Shown: positions 1-6,682 of the stretch, in pieces | Position numbering within the stretch: position 1 is the first letter of the stretch | Layout: every line of letters begins with the position of its first letter | Assembly: GCA_947311125.1 (NCBI GenBank) | Contig: CAMZKI010000032.1 | Span: forward strand, 1-7,653 | Source: an uncultured Chlorobiota bacterium | GTDB taxonomy: Bacteria > Bacteroidota > Bacteroidia > Bacteroidales > JAADGE01 | DNA length: 7,653 bases | Direction: 5' to 3' | Made by a program: the position numbers and the translations under genes | Notes under the pieces: generated by a model | What the model saw: only the letters and a program-made list of their open reading frames with translations | What the model was told of the DNA's origin: nothing | Database searches by the model: none

Positions 1-401
1 AGAGGCCAATTAACAACGCTTATTCCTTTAATATAACGGGAACCTACTGCTACATCGGCACCTTGTTGTTTACATGCTTCGTATAAATTCAGCAAGTCGT
101 GCGGGGGATGTGAAAAATCGGCATCCATTTCAAATATGAAATTGTATTTTTTGTCAAGAGCCCAATGAAAACCGGTAATATATGCTGTTCCTAAACCGAG
201 TTTTCCTTTTCTTTCGATAATAAAAAGTTTGCCCGAAAAATCGTTTTGTATTTTTTTTACAATATCGGCAGTTCCGTCAGGTGAGCCGTCATCAACAATA
301 AGAATGTGAAATTCTTTGTCAAATGAAAATACTTTTCTTATAATATTTTCAATATTTTCTTTTTCGTTATATGTAGGAATTATTACTAAACTGTCAGACA
401 C
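1..401 (-). CDS. polyprenol-phosphate mannosyltransferase-like GT2 enzyme (partial, N-terminal part)
   Basis: The first 133 codons of a family 2 glycosyltransferase are present; the rest lies beyond the left edge. Family knowledge: DPM1-like enzymes move mannose (or a related sugar) from a GDP-sugar to a polyprenyl phosphate on the cytoplasmic face of the inner membrane. Visible motifs are IIPTYNE (about residues 7-13), VDDGSPDGT (36-44) for nucleotide binding, a metal-binding DAD in EMDADFSHPP (91-100), and GSRYIKG (120-126), which is typical of the polyprenol monophosphomannose synthase branch. The start is a GTG: the IIPTYNE block begins within seven residues of it, and the in-frame codons upstream contain no ATG before the stop of the preceding gene. 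That stop is 18 bp upstream, so the gene is probably cotranscribed with the glycosyltransferase before it. The sugar is not determined, and whether a C-terminal membrane (GtrA-like) domain follows cannot be seen. Confidence 0.85.
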   Translation of the reverse strand, partial: MSDSLVIIPTYNEKENIENIIRKVFSFDKEFHILIVDDGSPDGTADIVKKIQNDFSGKLFIIERKGKLGLGTAYITGFHWALDKKYNFIFEMDADFSHPPHDLLNLYEACKQQGADVAVGSRYIKGISVVNWP

Positions 402-419
402 GATAAGTGATTTTAAGTT

Positions 420-1451
420 TTAAAAATTAAGTTTGTCAAAATTATCTTTTTTCCTTAAAAAATATTCAAAAACAATGCTTTTTTGATAAATTTCTTTATG
501 TTTAACTATTTTTATATCAGTTTCTTTACGCTTTTTTATCATTGTTCCGATTTTTGAGTAAAAACTGAAATGAGCCTTGATTACGGCAAAAAAGAAACCG
601 AATTTGAAACTGACAAGATATATAATTCCGGACAAACCGTCAAGAATTAAACGAGAAAATATTATCGGAAATATGTTTTTCTTGGGCAGATTTTTCAGCA
701 AAAGGAATAAATTATTTCTGAAGTTAAGAAAAATTTTATGAGAACTGTTATTGGGCAGTGTCCCGCCGCCTACATGATATACAACACTTTGCGGGTTTAC
801 TGCAATTCGATACCCGGCATTTTTAAATCGCCAGCATAAATCAATTTCTTCCATATGTGCAAAAAAATCTTCGTCTAAACCGCCTAATTGTTTATACAAA
901 TTAGCTCGAACAAACATTGCCGCACCGCTTGCCCAAAAAATATCAGTTATATTGTCGTATTTTCCGGTGTCTTTTTCAACTTTATCCAAAATTCTGCCCC
1001 TGCAAAACGGGTAGCCGAATTTGTCAATAAATACGCCGGAAGCTTCGGCATATTCAAATTTCGATTTATCGTGAAAAGATAAAATTTTAGGCATTGCGGC
1101 TGCAATTGTTTTGTTACCGTCCATCATTTCAATAATCGGGTTAAGCCAGTTTTCAGCAACTTCTATATCCGAATTTAATAATACAAAATATTCTGCCTCA
1201 ATTTGTTGCAACGCTTTATTATAACCGCCGGTAAATCCGTAATTTTTATCGAAAAGAATAAGTTTTATTTCCGGAAAATTTTCTTTAAGAAATAAAACAG
1301 AATCATCGGATGAACCGTTGTCGGCAACAACAACTTTATTTTCTTCACCTTGTGAGTATTTTATTACTGAGGGTAAAAACTTTTCTAAATATTTTCTGCC
1401 GTTCCAGTTTAGAATTACTATTGCTGTTTTGATTTTATTACCTTTACTCAT
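420..1451 (-). CDS. family 2 glycosyltransferase, WbbL/rhamnosyltransferase-like
   Basis: A 343-residue cytoplasmic, membrane-associated glycosyltransferase, probably adding a sugar to a lipid-linked glycan. Motifs in order are AIVILNWNG (about 10-18), VVADNGSSDDS (41-51), the LLNSDIEV block (91-98) carrying the metal-binding NSD variant, FWASGAAMFVR (172-182), EEIDLCWR (201-208) with the likely catalytic acidic residues, VYHVGGGT (224-231) and NFRNN (243-247). This pattern fits the WbbL/rhamnosyltransferase-type GT2 subgroup. A hydrophobic C-terminal stretch (about 258-295) and a Lys-rich tail suggest membrane attachment. The start was placed at the ATG ahead of SKGNKIKTA, because the longer reading frame (16 extra residues) would overlap the end of the phosphatase gene and adds nothing conserved. 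It lies 10 bp after the phosphatase gene and 18 bp before the next glycosyltransferase gene, so it is likely the middle gene of an operon. Donor and acceptor are not readable. Confidence 0.85.
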   Translation of the reverse strand: MSKGNKIKTAIVILNWNGRKYLEKFLPSVIKYSQGEENKVVVADNGSSDDSVLFLKENFPEIKLILFDKNYGFTGGYNKALQQIEAEYFVLLNSDIEVAENWLNPIIEMMDGNKTIAAAMPKILSFHDKSKFEYAEASGVFIDKFGYPFCRGRILDKVEKDTGKYDNITDIFWASGAAMFVRANLYKQLGGLDEDFFAHMEEIDLCWRFKNAGYRIAVNPQSVVYHVGGGTLPNNSSHKIFLNFRNNLFLLLKNLPKKNIFPIIFSRLILDGLSGIIYLVSFKFGFFFAVIKAHFSFYSKIGTMIKKRKETDIKIVKHKEIYQKSIVFEYFLRKKDNFDKLNF

Positions 1452-1461
1452 TGTTTCGGAT

Positions 1462-1860
1462 TTAAAAAGTAAGTTTTTTACAAACACCTTCAATATCATC
1501 TCTTACTTTTCTGTATTTCTCTAAAATTTCCGAATTTGTTCCCGTTGTATCAAAAGGGTCTTCAACTTTAAGGAATAGCTTATTTTTTGCTTTTATATTC
1601 AGGGTTGCATTTTCGGCACTTTCAGAGAATGTAATTATATAATCAAAACTTTCGGTTTCAAATTTTCGGATACTTTTCGGGTATTGTCCGGATATGTCTA
1701 TATCCTTTTCACTCATTACTTTTAGGGCATAAGAACTTATGTTTTTTTCAGGTTTTACTCCTGCCGAAAATATCTCTGCCGAAGGTACCAGTGTTTTTAT
1801 AAAACCTTCAGCCATTTGGCTTCGGCATGAATTACCCGTGCAAGCAACAAGAATCTTCAT
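1462..1860 (-). CDS. low-molecular-weight phosphatase / ArsC-like protein lacking redox cysteines
   Basis: A 132-residue protein of the LMW protein tyrosine phosphatase fold. The P-loop CTGNSCRS (residues 7-14) supplies the nucleophile Cys7, the second Cys12 and Arg13 in a C(X)5R motif, and the following QMAEG is typical of the arsenate reductase ArsC branch. The general-acid Asp lies in VEDPFD (Asp101-Pro102). C-terminal similarity to ArsC appears in the EKYRKVRDDI region (114-123). Classical thioredoxin-coupled ArsC needs two more cysteines in a VTVCDxAxxxCP-like segment. Here the matching segment, IITFSESAENATLN (75-88), has Ser79 and Thr86 instead, and the only other Cys is Cys127. It may therefore be a phosphatase rather than an arsenate reductase, or may use another thiol partner. 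It is first in a likely operon with two glycosyltransferases, where Wzb-type phosphatases would make sense. There are no arsenic genes nearby. Fold confidence is high; function is uncertain. Confidence 0.85.
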   Translation of the reverse strand: MKILVACTGNSCRSQMAEGFIKTLVPSAEIFSAGVKPEKNISSYALKVMSEKDIDISGQYPKSIRKFETESFDYIITFSESAENATLNIKAKNKLFLKVEDPFDTTGTNSEILEKYRKVRDDIEGVCKKLTF

Positions 1861-1865
1861 AATTG

Positions 1866-1873
1866 CAAAGATA
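1866..1873 (-). promoter_or_regulatory. candidate Bacteroidota -7 promoter box (TATCTTTG)
   Basis: Read on the minus strand this is TATCTTTG, an exact match to the Bacteroidota -7 consensus TAnnTTTG, ending 5 nt before the ATG of the phosphatase gene. No TTTG -33 element is seen at the usual 19-23 bp; the nearest TTTG is about 33 bp upstream. If the box is used, transcription would begin at or very near the start codon, giving an almost leaderless mRNA. An 8-mer match with four fixed bases occurs easily by chance in AT-rich DNA, so this is tentative. Confidence 0.3.
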
Positions 1874-1926
1874 TTTTTTTTATTTGAAAATAAACACGTA
1901 ATTATGCAAAGTAAAACTTAATAAAG

Positions 1927-2502
1927 GTGAAAAAAATTTTAATTATTAACGGACATCCGAGAAAGGACAGTTTTAATACTGCAATAACCGATACATATAA
2001 AACAGCAGCCGAAAATGCCGGAGCAAAACTTGAGGTAATAAATATAAGAGATTTAAAATTTGATGCTTTTCAAACACAATTTAAAGATTATAAAGCACCT
2101 GAAGACATTTTAAATGCAAGAAAATCGATAAAAAAAGCTGAGCATATTGTTTGGGTTTATCCTATTTGGTGGTATTCGATGCCGGCATTACTGAAAGCTT
2201 TTATAGAACAAACATTTATGTCCGGTTTTGCTTTTAGATATTTAAAATCTGAAAAAGTTTTGAAATGGGATAAATTCCTTACGGGAAAAACAACATCAAT
2301 AATTTCAACAATGGATGCACCGCCGTGGTATTATAATTTGATATTAAAAAATCCGGGCGGAAAATTTTTAAAAGCAAGTATGAATTTTTGCGGTATTAAA
2401 TTTAAAAATAAACTATATTTCGGCTCGGTAAAACTTTCAACGGGATATCAACGAAGAAAATGGTTGCAAAAAGTTGAAAAATTCGGGTCAAAATTTAAAT
2501 AA
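1927..2502 (+). CDS. flavodoxin-fold NAD(P)H oxidoreductase (quinone reductase-like)
   Basis: A 191-residue soluble flavoprotein of the flavodoxin_2 family (MdaB/KefF/NQO-like), which carries out two-electron reduction of quinones or other electrophiles with NAD(P)H using bound FMN or FAD. The N-terminal strand and flavin-phosphate loop are ILIINGHPRKDSFN (residues 4-17). The family hallmark is the YPIWWYSMPALLKAF stretch (78-92), followed by the usual aromatic segment FAFRY (101-105) and a flavin-contacting loop MDAPPWYY (129-136). The length is normal for the family. The GTG start is forced, because the conserved first strand begins two residues later and no upstream ATG fits. There is only a weak AAAGG directly abutting the start, so initiation probably does not depend on Shine-Dalgarno pairing. 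It is followed 20 bp later by a short-chain dehydrogenase, suggesting a two-gene redox operon divergent from the phosphatase gene. The true electron acceptor is unknown. Confidence 0.88.
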   Translation: MKKILIINGHPRKDSFNTAITDTYKTAAENAGAKLEVINIRDLKFDAFQTQFKDYKAPEDILNARKSIKKAEHIVWVYPIWWYSMPALLKAFIEQTFMSGFAFRYLKSEKVLKWDKFLTGKTTSIISTMDAPPWYYNLILKNPGGKFLKASMNFCGIKFKNKLYFGSVKLSTGYQRRKWLQKVEKFGSKFK

Positions 2503-2522
2503 GAAAATGTAATTTAAATACA

Positions 2523-3290
2523 ATGTATATGAAAACCGTATTAATAACAGGTGCATCAGCCGGGATAGGTAAAGAAACGGCTTATGTTTACGCCGAAAAT
2601 AATTATAATTTGGTATTAGCGGCAAGAAGAAAAGAAAATCTTGAAGCAATTAAAAAAGACATTGAAAACAAACATAAGGTAAAAGTTGATGTTTTTGCCG
2701 TTGATTTATCAAAAAACGACAGTGCCGAACAGCTTTATAATAAAGTGAAAGAATCGGGTTTAAGCATTGATATATTAATAAACAATGCAGGTTTCGGTAT
2801 CAGCGGTTTGTTTAAAGATATTGATATTGAGAGGGAAGAGAATATGCTGATTCTTAATGTTATAACTTTAACAAAGTTAACAAAATTATTTTTGCACGAT
2901 ATGCTTGAAAGAAAAAGCGGACATATTGTAAATATTGCTTCTACTGCCGCTTTTCAGGGAATTCCTAAATTTGCAACTTATGCAGCGAGTAAAGCGTATG
3001 TTTTACATTTTTCGGAGGCTATTGCTCAAGAATTAAGAAAAGATAATATAAAGGTAACGGTAATAAATCCCGGTGCAACGGAATCTGAATTTGCCGAAGT
3101 TGCCGGTTTTACGGGAGATATGTTTTCAAAAGTTCCTTCGTCGAGAGATTTGGCAGAATTTATTTTTTCTTCAGTGAAAAAGGAAAAAATATCAGCAATT
3201 CACGGCTTTAAAAATAAGATAACGGCTTTTTCAACACGTCTTACTCCCCGCAACCTTCTTACGAAAATAGCAGGTAAAATGACAGAGTAA
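2523..3290 (+). CDS. short-chain dehydrogenase/reductase (classical SDR)
   Basis: A 255-residue cytoplasmic oxidoreductase with a full classical SDR motif set: the cofactor loop TGASAGIG (residues 9-16), NNAG (87-90), a catalytic tetrad of Asn112, Ser140, Tyr153 and Lys157 (in YAASK), and the PG turn at 183-184. Basic residues after strand 2 (AARRK, 33-37) favour NADP(H) over NAD(H), as known for this fold. Overall it resembles the DltE/YqjQ-type group often annotated only as short-chain dehydrogenase. The C-terminal variable substrate loop and the basic tail (about 228-252) give no substrate clue. Two in-frame ATG codons are possible (MYMK or MK); the first is reported and the second, 6 bp later, is equally plausible. 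It lies 20 bp after the flavodoxin-fold gene and ends 6 bp before the stop of the convergent Moco operon. Family is certain; substrate is unknown. Confidence 0.9.
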   Translation: MYMKTVLITGASAGIGKETAYVYAENNYNLVLAARRKENLEAIKKDIENKHKVKVDVFAVDLSKNDSAEQLYNKVKESGLSIDILINNAGFGISGLFKDIDIEREENMLILNVITLTKLTKLFLHDMLERKSGHIVNIASTAAFQGIPKFATYAASKAYVLHFSEAIAQELRKDNIKVTVINPGATESEFAEVAGFTGDMFSKVPSSRDLAEFIFSSVKKEKISAIHGFKNKITAFSTRLTPRNLLTKIAGKMTE

Positions 3291-3296
3291 TTAAAA

Positions 3297-4229
3297 TCAA
3301 TGCAGGTCTAAACCGTTAATCATATACAGGGAATGTTCAAGTGTAGGTAATATTTCATTCAAATATTCTTTTACTGCTTTAGTGCTGCCTGGTAATGTAT
3401 AAATTAAGGTATCTTTAATTGTTCCGGCAACACTTCTGCTGATGAGAGCATTTGGTTTTTTCATCCCGTATTTTACTCTTATAAGCTCCATAATACCGGT
3501 TATTTCTTTTTCAAGCATAGGTTTAACCGTATCAACGCTTATGTCTCTTTTTCCTATTCCTGTTCCGCCGGAAGTGAAGATAATATCAAATTTTTCGGAA
3601 ACTGATTTTTCGATAATTGCTTTAAGCAGTTTTGCATCATCGGGTATTAATTTGCAGGAAAAATTGAAATGACGTTTTCTGTCGGTAAGGTATTTTTGCG
3701 TAATATCTTTTATCAGAGGTCCGCTTTTATCTTCGTAAATTCCTCTGCTTGCTCTGTCGCTTAGAGTAATTATCATAATTTTCAGAACTTTGGGACGGTA
3801 TTCAAATTTTGCCGGTGCTTTTAAGTTGCCGCCTTTCAGCACTTTAACAAAGATACCTTCTTTAGGCATAACACAGTTGCCTACTTCCTGAAAAATTACA
3901 CAATTGTCCCCGTGGCATTTTTTTCCTATTTGTGTTACCATTAACTCAATATTTTCGGATATAAATTTATCCAAAGGAGCGGTATTATACAGCTCTAATC
4001 CTGAAGTGGTTATGTTTTCAGCAAATTCTCCGGGACTTATTGTTTTTTTATTTTCGGAAGAAAATTTATTGATGCTTTCGATGCCGAGCATACTTACCTG
4101 TCTGTGCCAAAATCCGGAATGAGCATCTCCTTCAATTCCTGTTTCGGATAATCTGATACTTTCAACGGGTTTTTTAATTGTTCCTTTTTTTTCTGATATA
4201 TTTACGGATATTACTTCAAAAGATTTCAT
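3297..4229 (-). CDS. MOSC domain fused to MogA/MoaB molybdopterin adenylyltransferase domain
   Basis: A 310-residue two-domain protein. Residues 1-142 are a MOSC domain (the fold that binds Moco or handles its sulfur), with GIEGDAHSG (31-39), a W-H-R-Q-V segment (41-45), GEFAENI (67-73), Cys105 and Cys110, and GNCVMP (117-122) carrying the conserved MOSC cysteine Cys119. Residues 147-310 are a MogA/MoaB domain, which in this family activates molybdopterin by adenylylation with ATP before MoeA inserts molybdenum. It shows ITLSDRASRGIYEDKSG (154-170), TSGGTGIGKRD (219-229), SRSVAGT (264-270) and LPGS (279-282). Both domains look complete, and the join (about 143-147) is short with no frameshift sign. 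It is the last gene of the operon, 6 bp after moaC. MOSC-MogA fusions occur elsewhere; what the MOSC half adds here (carrying Moco, or sulfur transfer) is inference. Confidence 0.9.
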   Translation of the reverse strand: MKSFEVISVNISEKKGTIKKPVESIRLSETGIEGDAHSGFWHRQVSMLGIESINKFSSENKKTISPGEFAENITTSGLELYNTAPLDKFISENIELMVTQIGKKCHGDNCVIFQEVGNCVMPKEGIFVKVLKGGNLKAPAKFEYRPKVLKIMIITLSDRASRGIYEDKSGPLIKDITQKYLTDRKRHFNFSCKLIPDDAKLLKAIIEKSVSEKFDIIFTSGGTGIGKRDISVDTVKPMLEKEITGIMELIRVKYGMKKPNALISRSVAGTIKDTLIYTLPGSTKAVKEYLNEILPTLEHSLYMINGLDLH

Positions 4230-4235
4230 ATTGTC

Positions 4236-4697
4236 TTAATTTTTTGCAACTAAATCTGTTTTTGTTTTTTCAATTAATTTAACATTACCGATTACCATTT
4301 CTTTATCTATTGCTTTACACATATCGTAGATATTCAGCAGCGCAATTTGTACTGCTGTTAATGCTTCCATTTCCGCCCCGGTTTTTCCTGTTGATTTTAC
4401 TTCTGCAATAACAGAAATACCGTTATTTTCAATATTTGCTTTTACGCTTATTTTTGTTATCCTCAGAGGATGACAAAGGGGAATTAAGTTACTTGTGTTT
4501 TTGGCTGCCTGTATCCCGGCTATTTCGGACACGGTTAAAACGTCTCCTTTTTTAACGTCATTATCTTTAATTAAGTCAACGGCTTTTTTGCTTAATTTGA
4601 TAAATCCCCTTGCTTTTGCAAATCTTATTTGCTCGGGTTTTTCGGAAACATCAACCATATTCGCTTTTCCTTTGTTGTCTGTGTGTGTAAGTTTCAT
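4236..4697 (-). CDS. moaC: cyclic pyranopterin monophosphate synthase MoaC
   Basis: A 153-residue enzyme that turns the MoaA product, 3',8-cyclo-7,8-dihydro-GTP, into cyclic pyranopterin monophosphate, the first stable Moco intermediate. Family signatures are MVDV (14-17), the KGDVL...IAGIQAAK region (50-66), LIPLCHPL (71-78, with His76), TGKTGAEMEALTAV (103-116, with Glu109 and Glu111) and IYDMCKAIDK (123-132, with Asp125 and Lys128). The His, the Glu pair, Asp and Lys are the residues known as catalytic or structural in E. coli MoaC, so the enzyme should be active. The tail departs from the family: the usual K-[ST]-G-G-K-S-G end is replaced by EKTKTDLVAKN. It sits 25 bp after moaA and 6 bp before the MOSC-MogA gene. 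No Shine-Dalgarno is visible; an AT-only palindrome covers the start codon. Confidence 0.95.
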   Translation of the reverse strand: MKLTHTDNKGKANMVDVSEKPEQIRFAKARGFIKLSKKAVDLIKDNDVKKGDVLTVSEIAGIQAAKNTSNLIPLCHPLRITKISVKANIENNGISVIAEVKSTGKTGAEMEALTAVQIALLNIYDMCKAIDKEMVIGNVKLIEKTKTDLVAKN

Positions 4698-4722
4698 ATA
4701 ATATTATATCTAAAGTTTCAGT

Positions 4723-5523
4723 TTATCCTCCTATTCCGTAAAAACTTCCTCCGATACTCTTACTGCCGTATTTGGGCTTTTCTTTTAAAGCTTTGTAATA
4801 TGCGGTATCAATACCTGTTTCTTTTACTTTAAATGATAAATCGTTAAAGAGGCAGGGACGAATTTCTCCGTTTGCGGTAAGTCTTATTCTGTTACAATTC
4901 TTGCAATTTCCGCCTTCTCCGCCCTCAACTACCGAAAATTCTCCCTGTTTTAAATCCATTTGATGAATAAATCTTATTTGTAAGTCGTTTTGCTTACAAA
5001 ACCTTGCTACATCTTTTGCATCATTATTATTACTATTTTTAAAGATTACACAATTTATTTTTATCGGATTTAATCCTGCTTTTTTAGCGGCTTTTATACC
5101 GGCAAAAACTCTGTTTATGTCACCGCCGCGTGTTATTTCTCTGTATCTCTCGGGTGAGACGGTATCTAAACTTATGTTAACTCTGTTCAAACCGGCATCA
5201 TACAAACTTTGTGCATAATCTTCCAATAAAACGGCATTTGTTGTCATTGACAAATCGTTAATTCCCTTTATCTCAGATATCATTTTAACCAAATTAACAA
5301 TTCCTTTTCTTATCAGGGGTTCTCCTCCCGTGAGTCTAACTTTTGTAATACCTTTTTCAGCACCTTTTTTTATTATGTCGTATATTTCCTCAAAAGATAT
5401 TATTTCGTTATCAGGCATTAGTTTTATGCCTTCCTCCGGCATACAATAAATACAGCGAAGATTACATCTGTCCGTAACCGAAATTCTTAAATAATTTATT
5501 TTTCTGTTAAATTGGTCTAACAT
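4723..5523 (-). CDS. moaA: GTP 3',8-cyclase MoaA (radical SAM), short form
   Basis: The first Moco enzyme: a radical-SAM protein that rearranges GTP to 3',8-cyclo-7,8-dihydro-GTP with two [4Fe-4S] clusters. The N-terminal SAM cluster motif CNLRCIYC gives Cys20, Cys24 and Cys27. Arg19 and the KVRLTGGEPL segment (61-70) match positions known to bind GTP and SAM. The C-terminal substrate-binding cluster is CKNCNRIRLT plus RPC (Cys207, Cys210, Cys224; C-X2-C-X13-C), with both arginines of NRIR present. The protein ends in the Gly-Gly tail that is essential in known MoaA. At 266 residues it is about 60 shorter than typical MoaA (about 325-340). The missing part is the segment between IRFIHQMD (183-190) and the C-terminal cluster, replaced by a short Gly-rich link (EGGEGG, 200-205). 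All catalytic elements remain, and the operon context supports MoaA rather than another radical-SAM enzyme. The gene overlaps the end of moeA by 17 bp. Confidence 0.9.
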   Translation of the reverse strand: MLDQFNRKINYLRISVTDRCNLRCIYCMPEEGIKLMPDNEIISFEEIYDIIKKGAEKGITKVRLTGGEPLIRKGIVNLVKMISEIKGINDLSMTTNAVLLEDYAQSLYDAGLNRVNISLDTVSPERYREITRGGDINRVFAGIKAAKKAGLNPIKINCVIFKNSNNNDAKDVARFCKQNDLQIRFIHQMDLKQGEFSVVEGGEGGNCKNCNRIRLTANGEIRPCLFNDLSFKVKETGIDTAYYKALKEKPKYGSKSIGGSFYGIGG

Positions 5524-6682
5524 TTACGAGTTCTCCTTTTTTTAATTCCGAAACACCTTCATTTATAATCATTAAGCCGTCAGCATAGGACAGTGAATTT
5601 ATATGAGCTGATCCGTGATATTCAATCTTCTTAACATCTCCTTCTTCTGTAATTATAACAGGTTCAAATGCTTTTCTCTCTGTATTTTTCCTTTTAAAAT
5701 CGGCATAAAGAGGCAGTTTAATATACTTGTGTTTGTAATTTGCTCCGCATATTTTATAAATCAACGGTTTTATAAGCATCTCAAACTGGACAAAAGAAGA
5801 TACCGGATTACCGGGGACTCCGATTATATATTTATCTGATTTTGAAGCCAATATTGTTCTTTTTCCCGGTTTTATTTTTATTCCGTGAAAATGAACTGTG
5901 AAACCGAGCTTTTTAATTACGGCAGGAACAAAATCATAGTCTCCTACAGAAACAGCACCTGAAATAACTACAATATCAGCATTTTTTAAAGAGTTTTTAA
6001 TTTTGTTTTCAGTATCTCTTTTTGTATCTTCGGCAATACCGGCATATTCAGCCTCAATACCTGTTTTTTCAGCTTGTGCAATAAGTTGAAATGCATTGCT
6101 GTTCCTGATTTGGGAGTTGTTTGGTTTTATATTCGGCTCTACGAGTTCGTTTCCCGTAGAAATAACGGACAGCTTAGGCTTTTTATAAACAGGAACATTT
6201 ATAACACCTACAGAGGCTAATACAGCAATGTGTTCAGGGCAAATAATTGTTCCTTTTTTTAAAACAATATCACCTTTTTTGATATCCTCGCCTTTGCGGC
6301 AAATATTATGTTTTGAATTTTCTTTAATAAACTGAATTGTATCCTCATAAATTTGTTTTGTATGTTCAATCATAATAACCGTATCTGCACCCTTGGGAAC
6401 AAGAGCTCCTGTCATTATCTTAGAACATTGATTTTTTTCTACCGTTTTTTCGGGAATTTTACCTGCAGGAATAACTTCAATAATTTTTAAAGGATTATTC
6501 AAATCAGATTTTTTACAGGCATAACCGTCCATTGCAGACTTATCAAAGGGCGGCATATCAATATCCGAATAAATATTTTCGGAAAGAACTCTTCCTAAAG
6601 AGTTTCTGATGTTACTCTTCTCCGTGCTTATTGTATTTGCAACTTTGTTTACAATGCTGAGAGCTTCTTCAAATTGTATCAT
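5507..6682 (-). CDS. moeA: molybdopterin molybdenumtransferase MoeA
   Basis: A 391-residue cytoplasmic enzyme that inserts molybdate into adenylylated molybdopterin, the last common step of Moco formation. Motifs in order are DMPPFDKSAMDGYA (42-55, including the conserved Asp52), KIMTGALVPKGADTV (88-102), the MogA-like core with VISTGNEL (173-180), SGAVSVGDYD (241-250), KIKPGKR (269-275) and GVPGNPVSSF (288-297), and a C-terminal barrel domain ending around GSAH (357-360). Length and domain order are normal for MoeA. One small oddity is Ala243, where the family usually has Gly in SGGVSxGD. The start overlaps the stop of the TauE-like gene in an ATGA arrangement, which implies translational coupling, and the end overlaps the moaA start. 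MoeA would receive its substrate from the MogA-like domain encoded at the end of the same operon. Confidence 0.95.
   Translation of the reverse strand: MIQFEEALSIVNKVANTISTEKSNIRNSLGRVLSENIYSDIDMPPFDKSAMDGYACKKSDLNNPLKIIEVIPAGKIPEKTVEKNQCSKIMTGALVPKGADTVIMIEHTKQIYEDTIQFIKENSKHNICRKGEDIKKGDIVLKKGTIICPEHIAVLASVGVINVPVYKKPKLSVISTGNELVEPNIKPNNSQIRNSNAFQLIAQAEKTGIEAEYAGIAEDTKRDTENKIKNSLKNADIVVISGAVSVGDYDFVPAVIKKLGFTVHFHGIKIKPGKRTILASKSDKYIIGVPGNPVSSFVQFEMLIKPLIYKICGANYKHKYIKLPLYADFKRKNTERKAFEPVIITEEGDVKKIEYHGSAHINSLSYADGLMIINEGVSELKKGELVNVRPI
5532..5539 (-). promoter_or_regulatory. Shine-Dalgarno-like site for moaA (AAAGGAGA)
   Basis: On the minus strand AAAGGAGA lies 8 nt before the moaA ATG, which is ideal Shine-Dalgarno spacing and supports that start. 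It falls inside the last codons of moeA (Lys-Lys-Gly-Glu), so its sequence may owe something to coding constraint. It is the only strong ribosome-binding-like site noticed at any start codon in this window. Confidence 0.5.

Noticed and set aside
1452..1499. A 16-residue N-terminal extension of the GT2 glycosyltransferase.
   Set aside because: It overlaps the end of the phosphatase gene, has no conserved content, and a better-placed ATG at 1451 follows the phosphatase stop by 10 bp.
1462..1860. A straightforward call of arsenate reductase arsC.
   Set aside because: The resolving cysteine pair is missing and no arsenic resistance genes are nearby.
3288..3299. A terminator between the convergent SDR and MOSC-MogA genes.
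   Set aside because: Only 6 bp separate the stop codons and no stable hairpin with a U-tract was seen around the junction.
4696..4709. A 14-bp AT-only palindrome over the moaC start codon.
   Set aside because: Such palindromes are common in AT-rich spacers, and no regulator or second copy supports an operator.
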